64,000 nucleotides of DNA from Streptomyces sp. P9-A4 (GCF_036634195.1 NZ_JAZIFY010000001.1:3730501-3794500); one strand, 5' to 3'; shown: positions 21,867 through 31,161, counted from the first letter of the stretch. Notes: a model not told the origin generated them from the sequence alone. Numbers and translations are program-made.

Positions 21867-22951
21867 GCGAGCGACGTAGGGGACTGGGGCGTGGACTCGG
21901 TGCGCTGATTCCCGCTGCTCCCCAGGAACGGCAGACGCCGTCGGCCGGTGCGGGAACGGGTCAGGCTTCTCCCGGAACCGCCTCCGTCCTGACCTCGGGC
22001 CGTGGGGTGGCCGCGGCGAAGCTGGCTTCGCTGCCGCAGAGCGCGAAGTCCCCGGAGTCCACGCCTTCGTGGAACGAGCCCGAGACCCCGGCTCTGCCGG
22101 CGCCTCCGGCGGGGGCCTACTTCACCGAGCTTCCGCTCGACGCCATCGTTCCCAACCGGCACCAGCCGCGCGAGGTCTTCGACGAGGACGCCCTGGCGGA
22201 ACTCGTCGTCTCCATCAAGGAGGTCGGCCTCCTCCAGCCCGTGGTCGTGCGCAAGCTCGATGACGAGGGCTATGAACTGGTCATGGGCGAGCGTCGTCTG
22301 CGGGCCTCCAAGGAAGCGGGACTCGAGCGGATCCCCGCGATCGTCCGGGACACCGATGACGAGAAGATGCTCCTGGACGCGCTCCTGGAGAACCTCCACC
22401 GTGCCCAGCTGAACGCGATCGAAGAGGCGCACGCCTACGAGCAGCTGCTCAAGGACTTCGGCTGCACCCACGACCAGCTGGCCGAGCGGATCGGGCGCTC
22501 CCGCCCGCAGATCTCCAACACGCTCCGACTGCTGCGCCTCTCCGGGGCGGTGCAGAGCCGGGTCGCCGCCGGAGTGCTCTCCGCCGGCCACGCGCGGGCC
22601 CTGCTCGGCGTGGAGGACGCGGAGGCCCAGGACAAGCTGGCGTACCGGATCGTCTCCGAGGGCCTGTCGGTCCGTACCGTCGAGGAGATCGTGAGCCTCA
22701 TGGGCCCCGATGAGCCCGTCGGTGCGGTCAAGCTGAACAAGCCGCGGGCCGGTGCCCGCGTCGCGCCCGCGCTCACCGATCTCGCCTCCCGGCTCTCGGA
22801 CCGCTTCGAGACCCGGGTGAAGGTCGACCTGGGGCAGAAGAAGGGCAAGATCGTCGTCGAGTTCGCCTCGATGGAGGATCTGGAGCGCATCCTGTCGACC
22901 CTGGCTCCCGGAGAGGGACGGGTCATGGACCAGAAGGGCGCGGAGGGCTGA
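21863..22951 (+). CDS. parB: Chromosome partitioning protein ParB
   Basis: A 362-residue CTP-dependent DNA clamp that binds parS. The N-terminal CTPase domain includes the arginine motif HQPREVF and GERRLRA (residues about 95-150) and the LLENLHRAQLN box; the helix-turn-helix domain (about 190-240) has LAERIGRSRPQISNTLRLL; the C-terminal dimerisation domain ends the protein. GTG 21863 overlaps the parA stop (GTGA). The first about 80 residues are an Ala/Pro/Ser-rich linker with an amphipathic start (SERRRGLGRGLGALI) typical for contact with ParA. A terminator follows. Confidence 0.98.
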   Translation: MSERRRGLGRGLGALIPAAPQERQTPSAGAGTGQASPGTASVLTSGRGVAAAKLASLPQSAKSPESTPSWNEPETPALPAPPAGAYFTELPLDAIVPNRHQPREVFDEDALAELVVSIKEVGLLQPVVVRKLDDEGYELVMGERRLRASKEAGLERIPAIVRDTDDEKMLLDALLENLHRAQLNAIEEAHAYEQLLKDFGCTHDQLAERIGRSRPQISNTLRLLRLSGAVQSRVAAGVLSAGHARALLGVEDAEAQDKLAYRIVSEGLSVRTVEEIVSLMGPDEPVGAVKLNKPRAGARVAPALTDLASRLSDRFETRVKVDLGQKKGKIVVEFASMEDLERILSTLAPGEGRVMDQKGAEG

Positions 22952-22980
22952 TCGCTCTCCCCGCAGTCTGAGGCCGCCGA

Positions 22981-23022
22981 GGGCGGGCCGCATACCGGTC
23001 TTCACCGGAACGCGGCCCGCCC
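22981..23022 (+). terminator. Terminator after parB
   Basis: An 11-bp perfect stem (GGGCGGGCCGC / GCGGCCCGCCC) with a second inner CCGG stem, followed by TTTG, 30 bp beyond the parB stop. Confidence 0.85.
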
Positions 23023-23114
23023 TTTGCCTGTGAGCGGTGTCCTCCCGATCGGCCGCTCGATACGATTCCGAGAGGCGTATCCGTACTCGCTGGCGAGGGA
23101 AACGAGGAGCAGCC

Positions 23115-23732
23115 GTGGGGCGTCGGCTCGTACCGCTCACGCTGGACAACCTTCCGGACCTGCCCAAGCGATGTCGCTCCTGTGTGTTCTGGGAGCTCGA
23201 TCCGGTCAGTGGCGAGGCGGCCGTGAGGGCGGGCCGGTCGGAGCCCGAGAAGGAGGCCTGGATCTCGGGCGTTCTCCTGGAGTGGGGTTCCTGCGGCCGG
23301 GTGGTCTACGTCGACGAGATACCGGTCGGCTATGTCCTCTACGCTCCCCCGGCCTATGTGCCGAGGGCGACCGCCTTCCCGACGAGCCCCGTGGCCGCCG
23401 ACGCGGCGCAGCTGATGACCGCCTGGATCATGCCCGGGTACCAGGGACAGGGGCTGGGGCGCATGGTCGTGCAGACCGTGGCCAAGGATCTGCTGCAGCG
23501 GGGGTTCAAGGCCATCGAGGCGTTCGGTGACGCCCGGTGGAAGGAGCCGGCGTGTGTGCTGCCGGCCGACCATCTGCTGGCGGTGGGCTTCAAGACCGTC
23601 CGGCCGCACCCTGCCTACCCGAGGCTGCGGCTGGAGCTCAGGACGACGCTCTCCTGGAAGGAGGACGTCGAGATGGCGCTAGACCGGCTTCTCGGTGCCG
23701 TACAGAAGGAGCCGGCCCTGCGCCCGCTCTGA
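23115..23732 (+). CDS. GNAT family N-acetyltransferase
   Basis: A 205-residue GNAT-fold protein that likely transfers an acyl group from acetyl-CoA to an unknown amine. GTG 23115 follows GAGGAG at 23104-23109. The acetyl-CoA loop is MPGYQGQGLGRMVVQ (motif A R/Q-x-x-G-x-G/A type), preceded by the beta strand LMTAWI. An N-terminal segment CRSCVFWEL carries two cysteines and is conserved in relatives beside parB. A co-regulated link with parAB is not evident, since a terminator separates them. Confidence 0.85.
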   Translation: MGRRLVPLTLDNLPDLPKRCRSCVFWELDPVSGEAAVRAGRSEPEKEAWISGVLLEWGSCGRVVYVDEIPVGYVLYAPPAYVPRATAFPTSPVAADAAQLMTAWIMPGYQGQGLGRMVVQTVAKDLLQRGFKAIEAFGDARWKEPACVLPADHLLAVGFKTVRPHPAYPRLRLELRTTLSWKEDVEMALDRLLGAVQKEPALRPL

Positions 23733-23748
23733 CGCCGGGTACGAGAAC

Positions 23749-23774
23749 GGCCCACCCCCTGTCGGGGGCGGGCC
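23749..23774. terminator. Convergent terminator between the GNAT gene and trxA
   Basis: A G+C-rich hairpin (GGCCCACCCCC pairing with GGGGGCGGGCC, one mismatch, TGTC loop) 16 bp after the GNAT stop, directly next to two parS sites. Confidence 0.7.
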
Positions 23775-23780
23775 GCTTCT

Positions 23781-23794
23781 GTTTCACGTGAAAC
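23781..23794. promoter_or_regulatory. parS: parS site 3
   Basis: Perfect GTTTCACGTGAAAC in the convergent gap between the GNAT gene and trxA, 7 bp beyond the terminator hairpin. Confidence 0.95.
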
Positions 23795-23810
23795 GTCGCT
23801 CGTGCGTCAT

Positions 23811-23824
23811 GTTTCACGTGAAAC
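23811..23824. promoter_or_regulatory. parS: parS site 4
   Basis: Perfect GTTTCACGTGAAAC, 30 bp from parS 3 and 12 bp beyond the trxA stop. Confidence 0.95.
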
Positions 23825-23836
23825 AGCGAGGGAGCA

Positions 23837-24169
23837 TCAGGCCTTGGTCGGCTCGACGAAGTCCGCCAGGTCGCGGAGGATCGCGGCCTTCGGCTTGGCG
23901 CCGACGATGGTCTTCACGACCTCGCCGCCCTGGTAGACGTTGAGCGTCGGGATCGACATGACGCCGTACTTGGCAGCCGTGGCCGGGTTCTGGTCGATGT
24001 TGAGCTTCACGATCTCGATCTCACCGTGCTCGGCGGCGATGGCCTCCAGCGACGGGGCGATCTGACGGCACGGGCCGCACCACTCGGCCCAGAAGTCCAC
24101 CAGGACGGGCTTGTCGCTCTTGAGGACGTCCTCGTCGAAGGAAGCGTCGGTTACAGACTTGAGGGCCAC
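23837..24169 (-). CDS. trxA: Thioredoxin
   Basis: A 110-residue thioredoxin that reduces protein disulphides. The active site is WCGPC with Cys31 and Cys34; the cis-proline loop is [12 protein letters not shown]. It is cytoplasmic with no signal sequence. It lies 45 bp downstream of trxB on the minus strand and is very likely co-transcribed from the SigR-type promoter before trxB. ATG 24169 follows an AAGGAGG site. Confidence 0.98.
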   Translation of the reverse strand: MALKSVTDASFDEDVLKSDKPVLVDFWAEWCGPCRQIAPSLEAIAAEHGEIEIVKLNIDQNPATAAKYGVMSIPTLNVYQGGEVVKTIVGAKPKAAILRDLADFVEPTKA

Positions 24170-24214
24170 AGCGGCCTCCTTGATCTCGCGGGGTGTGGGG
24201 TGGGGAGAGTCGGG

Positions 24215-25180
24215 TCAGACCGCGGGGGTCTCGGCCAGCTTCTCGCTGTCGGCGAGGGCGGCCAGGAAGCGCTCGGCGTCCAGGGCGGCGGAGCAGCCGG
24301 TGCCGGCGGCCGTGATGGCCTGGCGGTAGGTGTGGTCGACGACATCGCCGGCGCCGAAGACACCGGTGAGGTTCGTGCGCGTCGACGGGGCGGAGACCTT
24401 GAGGTAGCCCTCCTCGTCGAGCTCCAGCTGACCCTTGAACAGCTCGGTCCGGGGGTCGTGGCCCACGGCGATGAAGAGGCCGGTGACGGCCAGCTCGCGG
24501 GTCTCGCCGGTCTTCGTGTCGCGCAGGGTCAGGCTGCTGAGCTTCTGGTCGCCGTGGATCTCGGTGACCTCGCTGTCCCAGGCGAAGGAGATCTTCGGGT
24601 CGGCGAAGGCACGCTCCTGCATGGCCTTGGAGGCACGCAGGGTGTCGCGGCGGTGGACGATCGTGACGGACTTGGCGAAGCGGGAGAGGAAGGTGGCCTC
24701 TTCGATCGCGGTGTCGCCGCCGCCGACGACGGCGATGTCCTGGTCCTTGAAGAAGAAGCCGTCACAGGTGGCGCACCAGGAGACACCGCGGCCGGAGAGC
24801 GCGTCCTCGTTGGGGAGGCCGAGCTTGCGGTGCTGGGAGCCGGTGGTGACGATGACGGCCTTGGCGCGGTGCACGGTTCCGGCGGTGTCGGTGACGGTCT
24901 TGATGTCACCGGTCAGGTCCACGGCGATGACATCGTCCGGGATCAGCTCGGCGCCGAAGCGCTCGGCCTGGGCCCGCATGTTGTCCATCAGGTCGGGGCC
25001 CATGATGCCGTCACGGAAACCGGGAAAGTTCTCGACCTCGGTCGTGTTCATCAGTGCGCCACCGGCGGTGACGGCACCTTCGAAGACCAGGGGGTTCAGC
25101 GACGCTCGGGCGGTGTAGAGCGCAGCGGTGTAACCCGCGGGCCCGGAGCCGATAATGATCACGTTACGGACGTCGCTCAC
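24215..25180 (-). CDS. trxB: Thioredoxin-disulfide reductase
   Basis: A 321-residue NADPH- and FAD-dependent reductase for thioredoxin. GTG 25180 is preceded by GAGGAAG and gives the usual start [19 protein letters not shown] (FAD motif 11-16). The redox pair is CATC (Cys136, Cys139), the NADPH motif [12 protein letters not shown], and the FAD tail motif [11 protein letters not shown] longer ORF to 25297 includes the promoter and was rejected. The operon trxB-trxA is the classic SigR regulon member in Streptomyces. Confidence 0.98.
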   Translation of the reverse strand: MSDVRNVIIIGSGPAGYTAALYTARASLNPLVFEGAVTAGGALMNTTEVENFPGFRDGIMGPDLMDNMRAQAERFGAELIPDDVIAVDLTGDIKTVTDTAGTVHRAKAVIVTTGSQHRKLGLPNEDALSGRGVSWCATCDGFFFKDQDIAVVGGGDTAIEEATFLSRFAKSVTIVHRRDTLRASKAMQERAFADPKISFAWDSEVTEIHGDQKLSSLTLRDTKTGETRELAVTGLFIAVGHDPRTELFKGQLELDEEGYLKVSAPSTRTNLTGVFGAGDVVDHTYRQAITAAGTGCSAALDAERFLAALADSEKLAETPAV

Positions 25181-25252
25181 GGGTGTCTTCCTCGTCTCTG
25201 CAGACTGCCACTGCCTACGGGGGCGGTTGCCTCGGTCACTCTCACCCCACCC

Positions 25253-25278
25253 AACGGATACTAAGGGGCGTGCATTCC
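25253..25278 (-). promoter_or_regulatory. SigR-type promoter of trxB-trxA
   Basis: On the minus strand GGAAT (25278-25274) and GTT (25255-25253) are separated by exactly 18 bp, matching the SigR/SigH disulphide-stress consensus GGAAT-N18-GTT. It is 73-98 bp upstream of the trxB start codon. In S. coelicolor the orthologous operon is SigR-driven. The SigR gene itself is not in this window. Confidence 0.8.
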
Positions 25279-25318
25279 CGAGTCCGCCGCGCGGCACCGG
25301 GCTGGGCGGGAAGTGGGG

Positions 25319-26257
25319 TCAGGGACGGGCGTACGTCTGGCTGAAGAGGACGGTGGCGGCCGGGGTTCCGTTTCCGCCGGTGCGGTCGGCACACGAGGCG
25401 TCGAGAACGTAGGCCTGGACCCGGCTGCCGTCCGAGGGATCGGTCAGGACGAGCAGGTAGGCGGGTGTTCCCCGGTACTCGCCCCGCTCCTGTCCGAGCA
25501 CCGCGTCGGCGCGGCCCGTGCCGGCCAGGACACAGCGGGGGACGACCGCGCCGTCCCTGTTCCGTCGGGGCGTCGCGCCGCCGGCTTCGGCGGACATCGA
25601 CTCCGGCCCGATGCCCTGGGGTGTCATGGCGGCGCTGTCCTGGTTCAGGAGGGCGTGCACCCGGTCTTCGACCGGCGTCCCCGAGAAGGGGGTCAGAGCC
25701 GCTCCGGCGGAGGTGTCGACCTTCCTGGCGTCCGTTGCCTGACCGCCGGCGGTGACGTCGCCCGACTGGCTCAGATAGAGGCTCGTGCCGAGGATCACGG
25801 CGCCGAAGGCGGCACCGAGGGTGGCGAGCAGGGCGGTCCGACGGCGTCGGGGCCGTCCGGCGCGGCCGGGCCCGGTCGAGGCGGCGGGACGGCCTGCCGG
25901 GCGGTCGGCAAGGGGGGAGGAGGGAGCGGGGACCCGCTCGGCCGGGGTGCGCGCTGTTTCACGTGAAACAGCGGTGTCCTTCTCCGGCGTGGTGGCGCTG
26001 AGAAGTGCTTCGGCGGCGAGGGCGGCATCGATCCGGCCGGCGATCTCGGCAGGCATGCGGGGCGGACCCGGAAGGGTGCCCAGGAGGCCGCGGATCTCCT
26101 CCAGGGAGGTCCGGACGTCGGCGCAGAGGGAACAGTCGTCCACATGACGGCGGACGGCTGCCGAGCGCGTCGGTGAGAGGAGCCCCTCGGTCAGATCGGA
26201 GATCTCCGAGACGTCCGGGTGCTGTGTGGTGTTGGCCTTGCCGGCCGTGGAAGTCAC
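25319..26257 (-). CDS. Zinc-binding anti-sigma factor, membrane-anchored
   Basis: A 312-residue protein that overlaps the end of the ECF sigma gene by four bases (GTGA), so it is the probable cognate anti-sigma (RsmA-like for SigM). The ZAS motif H-x3-C-x2-C is His38, Cys42, Cys45 (HVDDCSLC). A single membrane helix (about 140-160, LLATLGAAFGAVILGTSLYL) separates it from an extracytoplasmic domain of about 150 residues. GTG 26257 follows GGAGG. A perfect parS sits inside the gene, encoding VSRET near residue 97. The signal it senses is unknown. Confidence 0.88.
   Translation of the reverse strand: MTSTAGKANTTQHPDVSEISDLTEGLLSPTRSAAVRRHVDDCSLCADVRTSLEEIRGLLGTLPGPPRMPAEIAGRIDAALAAEALLSATTPEKDTAVSRETARTPAERVPAPSSPLADRPAGRPAASTGPGRAGRPRRRRTALLATLGAAFGAVILGTSLYLSQSGDVTAGGQATDARKVDTSAGAALTPFSGTPVEDRVHALLNQDSAAMTPQGIGPESMSAEAGGATPRRNRDGAVVPRCVLAGTGRADAVLGQERGEYRGTPAYLLVLTDPSDGSRVQAYVLDASCADRTGGNGTPAATVLFSQTYARP
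25956..25969. promoter_or_regulatory. parS: parS site 5, inside the anti-sigma gene
   Basis: Perfect GTTTCACGTGAAAC in the linker-coding part of the anti-sigma gene; the palindrome extends to 22 bp (25952-25973). Confidence 0.95.
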
Positions 26258-26964
26258 GTGCGCCCACCTCCGCCCTTCACAGCAGCTGGATCAGTCGGTC
26301 CGGTGTCCGTCGGCCCCGGCACCGGTGGGACGGATGCCCCCGGCGTCCGGTTCCTTCCCCCTCCGGGGGCCTCGTTACCCACGGTGTCGGCGCGCAGATG
26401 AGTGACCATCGGAAGCAGGCGGGCCCGCCCGCGCGCGCAGCGGCTCTTCACGGTGCCGGTGGGAACGCCGAGGATACGGGCAGCCTCCGCGACCGGGTAT
26501 CCCTGCATGTCGACCAGGACGAGGGCGGCACGCTGGTCGGCGGGGATCGTGGCGAGTGCGGCGAACAGCTGGCGGTGGAGGTCCTGGCGCTCCACGGGTG
26601 CCTCGGCCGACTCATGGGGGTCGAGGAGCTGTTCGAAGCGGGCGTCGTCGTCGACGGGTGAGGTCCGGCGGGAGGCGGTCTTGCGTATGCGGTCCAGACA
26701 GGCGTTCACCGTGATGCGGTGGAGCCATGTCGTGACGGCCGACTGGCCGCGGAAGGTATGGGCGGCACGGAAGGCCGAGATCAGGGCGTCCTGGACGGCG
26801 TCAGCGGCCTCCTCGCGGTCCCCCAGGGTCCGGAGGGCCACGGCCCAGAGCCGGTCGCGGTGGCGCCGTACGAGCTCACCGAAGGCTTCGGGGTCCCCGT
26901 CGACATGGCGGGCCAGGAGTTCGTCGTCCGCAGCGGTGCGGGGATCGTCAGCCGCAGGGGTCAC
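26254..26964 (-). CDS. sigM: ECF RNA polymerase sigma factor SigM
   Basis: A 236-residue group IV sigma factor. Region 2 (about 30-95) contains DREEAADAVQDALISAFRAAHTF and TWLHRITVNACLDRIRK; region 4 (about 125-180) has LPADQRAALVLVDMQGYPVAEAARILGVPTGTVKSR-type sequence split over these residues. GTG 26964 is preceded by GAGGAGGGG. The tail after about residue 185 is a Pro/Gly/Thr-rich extension not needed for the sigma fold. It lies next to trxBA as sigM does in other actinobacteria. Its regulon is not deducible here. Confidence 0.92.
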   Translation of the reverse strand: MTPAADDPRTAADDELLARHVDGDPEAFGELVRRHRDRLWAVALRTLGDREEAADAVQDALISAFRAAHTFRGQSAVTTWLHRITVNACLDRIRKTASRRTSPVDDDARFEQLLDPHESAEAPVERQDLHRQLFAALATIPADQRAALVLVDMQGYPVAEAARILGVPTGTVKSRCARGRARLLPMVTHLRADTVGNEAPGGGRNRTPGASVPPVPGPTDTGPTDPAAVKGGGGRT

Positions 26965-27024
26965 GGTTCCCCTCCTCGCTCGGCAGCCGTGCAGGCATTC
27001 AATCCGGTCCGTGACCGGAAGTAA

Positions 27025-27053
27025 ATGAGCGCCGAGCTGGGCTCGGCGCTCAT
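27025..27053 (-). terminator. Terminator after the pseudokinase gene
   Basis: A 13-bp perfect stem with a TGG loop (ATGAGCGCCGAGC / GCTCGGCGCTCAT), 20 bp beyond the pseudokinase stop and before the sigM promoter region. It should separate the murJ operon from sigM. Confidence 0.85.
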
Positions 27054-27072
27054 CGTGGTGCACGGCCGGTGA

Positions 27073-28797
27073 CTAGGGAGCGGTCCCCTGGAACGACACG
27101 TTCGTGATGGCCTGCTTGTAGCCCGCGCCGAAGTACTCGTCACGGTCGGAGTACGGCACGGAGGTCATCCAGAGCAGCACGTAGCGGGTCTTGACCGGCG
27201 TCTTGGTCTCCGGCTTCGCGGTCGAGTCCGAGGTCTCGACCGAGGCGATCTTCTTCATGGAGTCCGGCGTACCGGAGGGCGACAGCGAGTCCGCCGCGTA
27301 CAGCGTGACGGCGGTCTGCGGGCCGCCGAAACGCAGCGCTATCGAGGCGGACGAGACGTTCTGCTCGCTCCCGAGGTCGTAGACGATCCCGACGCCCTGC
27401 TTGTACGGCGCCAGGACGGGGCCGCCGATGAAGGTCTTGGTACGCCAGTACGAGGAGCTGTCGCTGTCGTAGGTGTCGCCGACACCGTCGGGGTTCTGCG
27501 GAAGGCCGTCGGGAGCGAACTCCTCCGCGGAACGGATCGCCAGCGGCTTGGGCGGCTCCGGCTTCTCGTCGTCGACCGTCGGGGCCGTGTTCGGCGTCTC
27601 GGAGATGCTGTCCTGGCCGAGGAGCCGGTCGGCGATCTGCCAGCTGCCGAGGCCCAGGGCGGCGATCAGCAGCGCCGAGACGGCCCACTTCAGCGCCCTG
27701 CCGGTACGGCTCTGCAGCGGGGGCGGCGGGACGATCACCGGCTGGGTGACCGCGGGACGCGGCTGGGGACGCCCGTAGGTGCCCTGCTGGTACGTCGTGC
27801 GCTGGTACTCGGGCGGTGCGGTGAACTCCGGCTCCGGCGGCTTCACACGGGGCATCGCCGCCACGGCCTTGGCCAGCTCGTCCGGGGTGGTGCAGGGCGG
27901 TTCCTGGCGCGAGGCGGTGGCCCCGTCGTTGGCCAGGGCGCGCATCGCGATCTCGGAGAGGCCCCGGTGGACGCCGGCCCGGACCTGGTCGGGCGGGAGC
28001 AGCCCGACGCCCTTGGGGAGCCCGGAGAGCCCGTACGCGTCGCTGTCGTACGGCCAGCGCTGGGTCAGCGCGGCGTACAGGAGGGCGCCGATGGCCTCGG
28101 TGTCGCTGCGCTGCGGACGTTCGGCGGTGATGCCGCGCAGGGCGGCGTTCACGGCCAGACCGCGGATCCGGTACTGGCCGGTGGAGCTGCGCAGGACCGC
28201 GCTCGGGGTGAGCCTGAGGTGGGCGAGGCCCTCCCGGTGCGCGGCGGCCATGGCCTGGGAGACCTGGCTGACGAGCTGGTAGGCGTCGTGGGGCTCCAGC
28301 GGACCGGCCGCGAGCAGCGCGGTCAGCTCCGTGGAGTCGGGCAGCCACTCGTGCACGACGTAGACGAGGTCGTTCTCCTCGACTGCGTCGAGGACCTGGA
28401 CGAACCGGGGGTCGCCGAGGAGCGCCGAGGAGCGGGCCGCGGCCAGGACCGACCGGGCCCTGGGGTGGTCGGCGGGCAGCAGATGGACTCCGACCGCGCG
28501 CCGCAGCTTCTCGTCGACCGCACGCCAACTGCTGAAGCCGTCCAGACGGGTGACGCACTCCTCCAGCCGGTAGCGTCTGGCCAGTTTGTGGCCGCTGTGC
28601 AGCTCGGGAGCCGTGATGGAGGGCTGTTCGCCGCTCTGTCGATCGACCGCCTTCGTCTCCGTGGCCTCGGCGGTCTTCTCCGCCGTCTTCTGCTTGTCCG
28701 CCACCCCGTCGGTCGCGGCCGTGTCCGCCTTGGCGGTCAGCGGGTCGTCACCGCTGTTGTCGGCCACGTCGACGGCAGCCGTGCTACGTTCCGCCAC
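27073..28797 (-). CDS. MurJ-associated pseudokinase with extracellular C-terminal domain
   Basis: A 574-residue membrane protein from GTG 28797. A protein-kinase-like domain spans about 75-330, but it is degenerate: the catalytic loop reads HLRLTPS instead of HRD-K-N, and RIRGLAV replaces DFG, so it should not phosphorylate. A Pro/Gln linker and one membrane helix (about 375-395, AVSALLIAALGLGSWQIA) lead to an extracellular domain that resembles a discoidin-like sugar-binding fold. In Mycobacterium these parts are fused to MurJ (MviN, Rv3910) and recruit FhaA; here they form a separate gene 117 bp downstream of murJ. Confidence 0.88.
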   Translation of the reverse strand: MAERSTAAVDVADNSGDDPLTAKADTAATDGVADKQKTAEKTAEATETKAVDRQSGEQPSITAPELHSGHKLARRYRLEECVTRLDGFSSWRAVDEKLRRAVGVHLLPADHPRARSVLAAARSSALLGDPRFVQVLDAVEENDLVYVVHEWLPDSTELTALLAAGPLEPHDAYQLVSQVSQAMAAAHREGLAHLRLTPSAVLRSSTGQYRIRGLAVNAALRGITAERPQRSDTEAIGALLYAALTQRWPYDSDAYGLSGLPKGVGLLPPDQVRAGVHRGLSEIAMRALANDGATASRQEPPCTTPDELAKAVAAMPRVKPPEPEFTAPPEYQRTTYQQGTYGRPQPRPAVTQPVIVPPPPLQSRTGRALKWAVSALLIAALGLGSWQIADRLLGQDSISETPNTAPTVDDEKPEPPKPLAIRSAEEFAPDGLPQNPDGVGDTYDSDSSSYWRTKTFIGGPVLAPYKQGVGIVYDLGSEQNVSSASIALRFGGPQTAVTLYAADSLSPSGTPDSMKKIASVETSDSTAKPETKTPVKTRYVLLWMTSVPYSDRDEYFGAGYKQAITNVSFQGTAP

Positions 28798-28914
28798 CGT
28801 CGTTCCTGCCTCCCCATCCGTTGCACCGCATCCAACAGCCAAGCCAATTGTGCCCACAGTCGGACGCTATGCACGACACGCGGTTCCCCCCGATGGTTGT
28901 GCGGGGCCGCGTGA

Positions 28915-31161
28915 TCAGCGTCCCAGGCGTCCGCGCACCATGCCGACCAGGGTGTTCAGTTCCGTGATCCGCATGCGCTTGGCGGCGACGAAGAAGACAC
29001 CGAGAAGTACGACTCCGCCGATGAGCAGGGCGACGAGCGAGCCCAGCGCACCCTCGCCCAGGAGCTTCAGCAGACCGAAGCCGACGCCGCCCGCGACGAT
29101 CGCGGCGGGCACGGAGGCCATGCAGAGGCGTGCGTAGGTCCGCAGCACCTGGGTGCCGTCCAGGTCGCCGCCCAGCCGGTTGCGGAGGCGGCGCCAGGCG
29201 ATGCCGACGCCGACGGCGTAGGCGAGCCCGTACGAGGCGGCCATGCCGACGACGGCCCACTGTGCGGGCAGGACGACGTAACAGACGGCCGAGGCCGCAG
29301 CGTTGACGGCGGCCACGATGACCGTGTTGTAGAAGGGCGTCCGGGTGTCCTCGTAGGCGTAGAAGCCGCGGAGCACGACGTACTGGACGGAGTAGGGGAT
29401 CAGGCCGAGGCCGAAGGCCATCAGGATGAAGCCCATGCCCTGGGCGGCCTCGACGCCGCTGGAGGCGTACAGCAGGGTGCACATCGGGACGCCGAGCGCC
29501 AGGAAGGCGAAGGAGACCGGGACGATCGCGACGGCCGAGTTCCGAAGGCCCTGCGAGATGTCGTCGCGGACGGCTCCGGGGTCGTTGTCGTGGGCGGCGC
29601 GGGAGATGCGGGGCAGCAGCGCGGCCATGACGGAGACCGTGATGATGGCCTGCGGCATGCCCCAGATCAGCTGGGCGTTCGAGTAGGCGAGGAAGCCGGC
29701 ACCGTTCTTCCCGGACTCCTCACCGGCGGCCGTGGCGAGCTGGGTGACGACGAGGACGCCCGCCTGGTTGGCGAGGACGAAGAGCACGGTCCACTTGGCG
29801 AGCTTGACCGTCTTGCCGAGCCCGTGACCCTTCCAGTCGAAGCGCGGCCGGAAGCGGAAGCCGGTCTCACGGAGGTACGGGATCATCGCCAGGGCCTGGA
29901 CGACGAGTCCGAGGAGGGTGCCGACACCCAGCAGGCGGATGCCGTCGTCCGGGATGGTCCGCACGCCCATGTGGGACTCGGCGGAGGTGCCGTAGACCCA
30001 GATGAACAGGCCGAAGGTGACGATCATGACGATGTTGTTGAGGACCGGCGTCCACATCATCGCGCCGAACTTGCCGCGGGCGTTGAGGATCTGGCCCATC
30101 ACCACGTGCACGCCCATGAAGAAGATCGTGGGCAGGCAGTACCGGGCGAAGGTCACGGCCACGCTGTTGGCCGCGGCGTCGTCGGCGATGGTGTTCGACA
30201 TCAGCCGGATGAGCAGCGGTGCCGCGAAGACGGCGAGTGCCACGATCAGGCCCAGCGCCACCATGACCAGGGTGAGCAGGCGGTTGGCGTAGGCCTCGCC
30301 GCCGTCCTCGTCGTTCTTCATCGAGCGGACGAGTTGCGGGACGAAGACCGAGTTGAGACCGCCGCCGACGGTCAGGATGTAGATCATCGTCGGCAGCGTG
30401 TAGGCGATGGTGAAGGTGTCGCCGAGCAGGGCCGCGCCGAGCGCGCCGGTGATCACCAGGCTGCGGACGAAGCCGGTGAGCCGGGAGACCAGGGTGCCGG
30501 CCGCCATCACCGCGCTCGACTTCAGCAGCCCGGAGGCCCTTCCGGACTTCTTGGGGGCGGGGGCGGACATGGGGTCCGGCTCCGGGGCGGGCGGGGGCAC
30601 CTGGCCGGGCGTCTGCTGGTCCCGGTAGAGGTGCGCGAAGGCATCCGGTTCGGGGGCCTCCTCGCCGGCCCGGGTCACCAGGTCGTCGACGCCGGTGAAC
30701 TGGACCGTGCGCGCGTCATCGCCGTACGGCAGGTGCCGTGAGGTGCCGTCGGGCTCCGGCGCCGGTGTCTGCGCCCACACCCGGGGGTCGGGTGCGTGCT
30801 GGGGCGCGACCGGCTGCTGGTAGAGCGGCTGGGGCTCCTGATAGGTGCCCGGCGGGGGCGGCGGGTGCGCGGCGCGGTCGTAGAGCGCCTCGGTCACCGG
30901 GTCCTGTGCGGACAGGTCCTGGGCCCGGTACGGGTCATGGGCGAGGGCGTCCTGGACATAGGGGTCCTGGGCGTACGCGTTCGGGTCGTACTGGTTCTGG
31001 GCGTACGGGTTCTGCGCGTAGGTGTCCTGCGCGTAAGGGTTCTGTTCCTGCGGGGCCGGCACCGGAGGGTGGCCGGGACCGGAGGGGGCCGCGGGCGTCC
31101 CACCGGACGGCGCGGTGCCGCCCGCGCCCTGGCCGCGGTCACCGTCGTACGGCGCGTTCAT
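28915..31161 (-). CDS. murJ: Lipid II flippase MurJ
   Basis: A 748-residue polytopic protein that moves lipid II across the membrane for peptidoglycan synthesis. The MOP-fold core (about 210-735) has some 14 transmembrane segments, starting SSAVMAAGTLVSRLTGFVRS. The first about 210 residues are a cytoplasmic extension with Tyr/Gln/Asn-rich repeats such as YAQNPYAQD. ATG 31161 at the end of that extension is retained. The gene follows the DUF6049 gene by 45 bp and precedes the pseudokinase gene, giving a three-gene operon. Conserved basic residues of the cavity are not individually assigned. Confidence 0.93.
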   Translation of the reverse strand: MNAPYDGDRGQGAGGTAPSGGTPAAPSGPGHPPVPAPQEQNPYAQDTYAQNPYAQNQYDPNAYAQDPYVQDALAHDPYRAQDLSAQDPVTEALYDRAAHPPPPPGTYQEPQPLYQQPVAPQHAPDPRVWAQTPAPEPDGTSRHLPYGDDARTVQFTGVDDLVTRAGEEAPEPDAFAHLYRDQQTPGQVPPPAPEPDPMSAPAPKKSGRASGLLKSSAVMAAGTLVSRLTGFVRSLVITGALGAALLGDTFTIAYTLPTMIYILTVGGGLNSVFVPQLVRSMKNDEDGGEAYANRLLTLVMVALGLIVALAVFAAPLLIRLMSNTIADDAAANSVAVTFARYCLPTIFFMGVHVVMGQILNARGKFGAMMWTPVLNNIVMIVTFGLFIWVYGTSAESHMGVRTIPDDGIRLLGVGTLLGLVVQALAMIPYLRETGFRFRPRFDWKGHGLGKTVKLAKWTVLFVLANQAGVLVVTQLATAAGEESGKNGAGFLAYSNAQLIWGMPQAIITVSVMAALLPRISRAAHDNDPGAVRDDISQGLRNSAVAIVPVSFAFLALGVPMCTLLYASSGVEAAQGMGFILMAFGLGLIPYSVQYVVLRGFYAYEDTRTPFYNTVIVAAVNAAASAVCYVVLPAQWAVVGMAASYGLAYAVGVGIAWRRLRNRLGGDLDGTQVLRTYARLCMASVPAAIVAGGVGFGLLKLLGEGALGSLVALLIGGVVLLGVFFVAAKRMRITELNTLVGMVRGRLGR

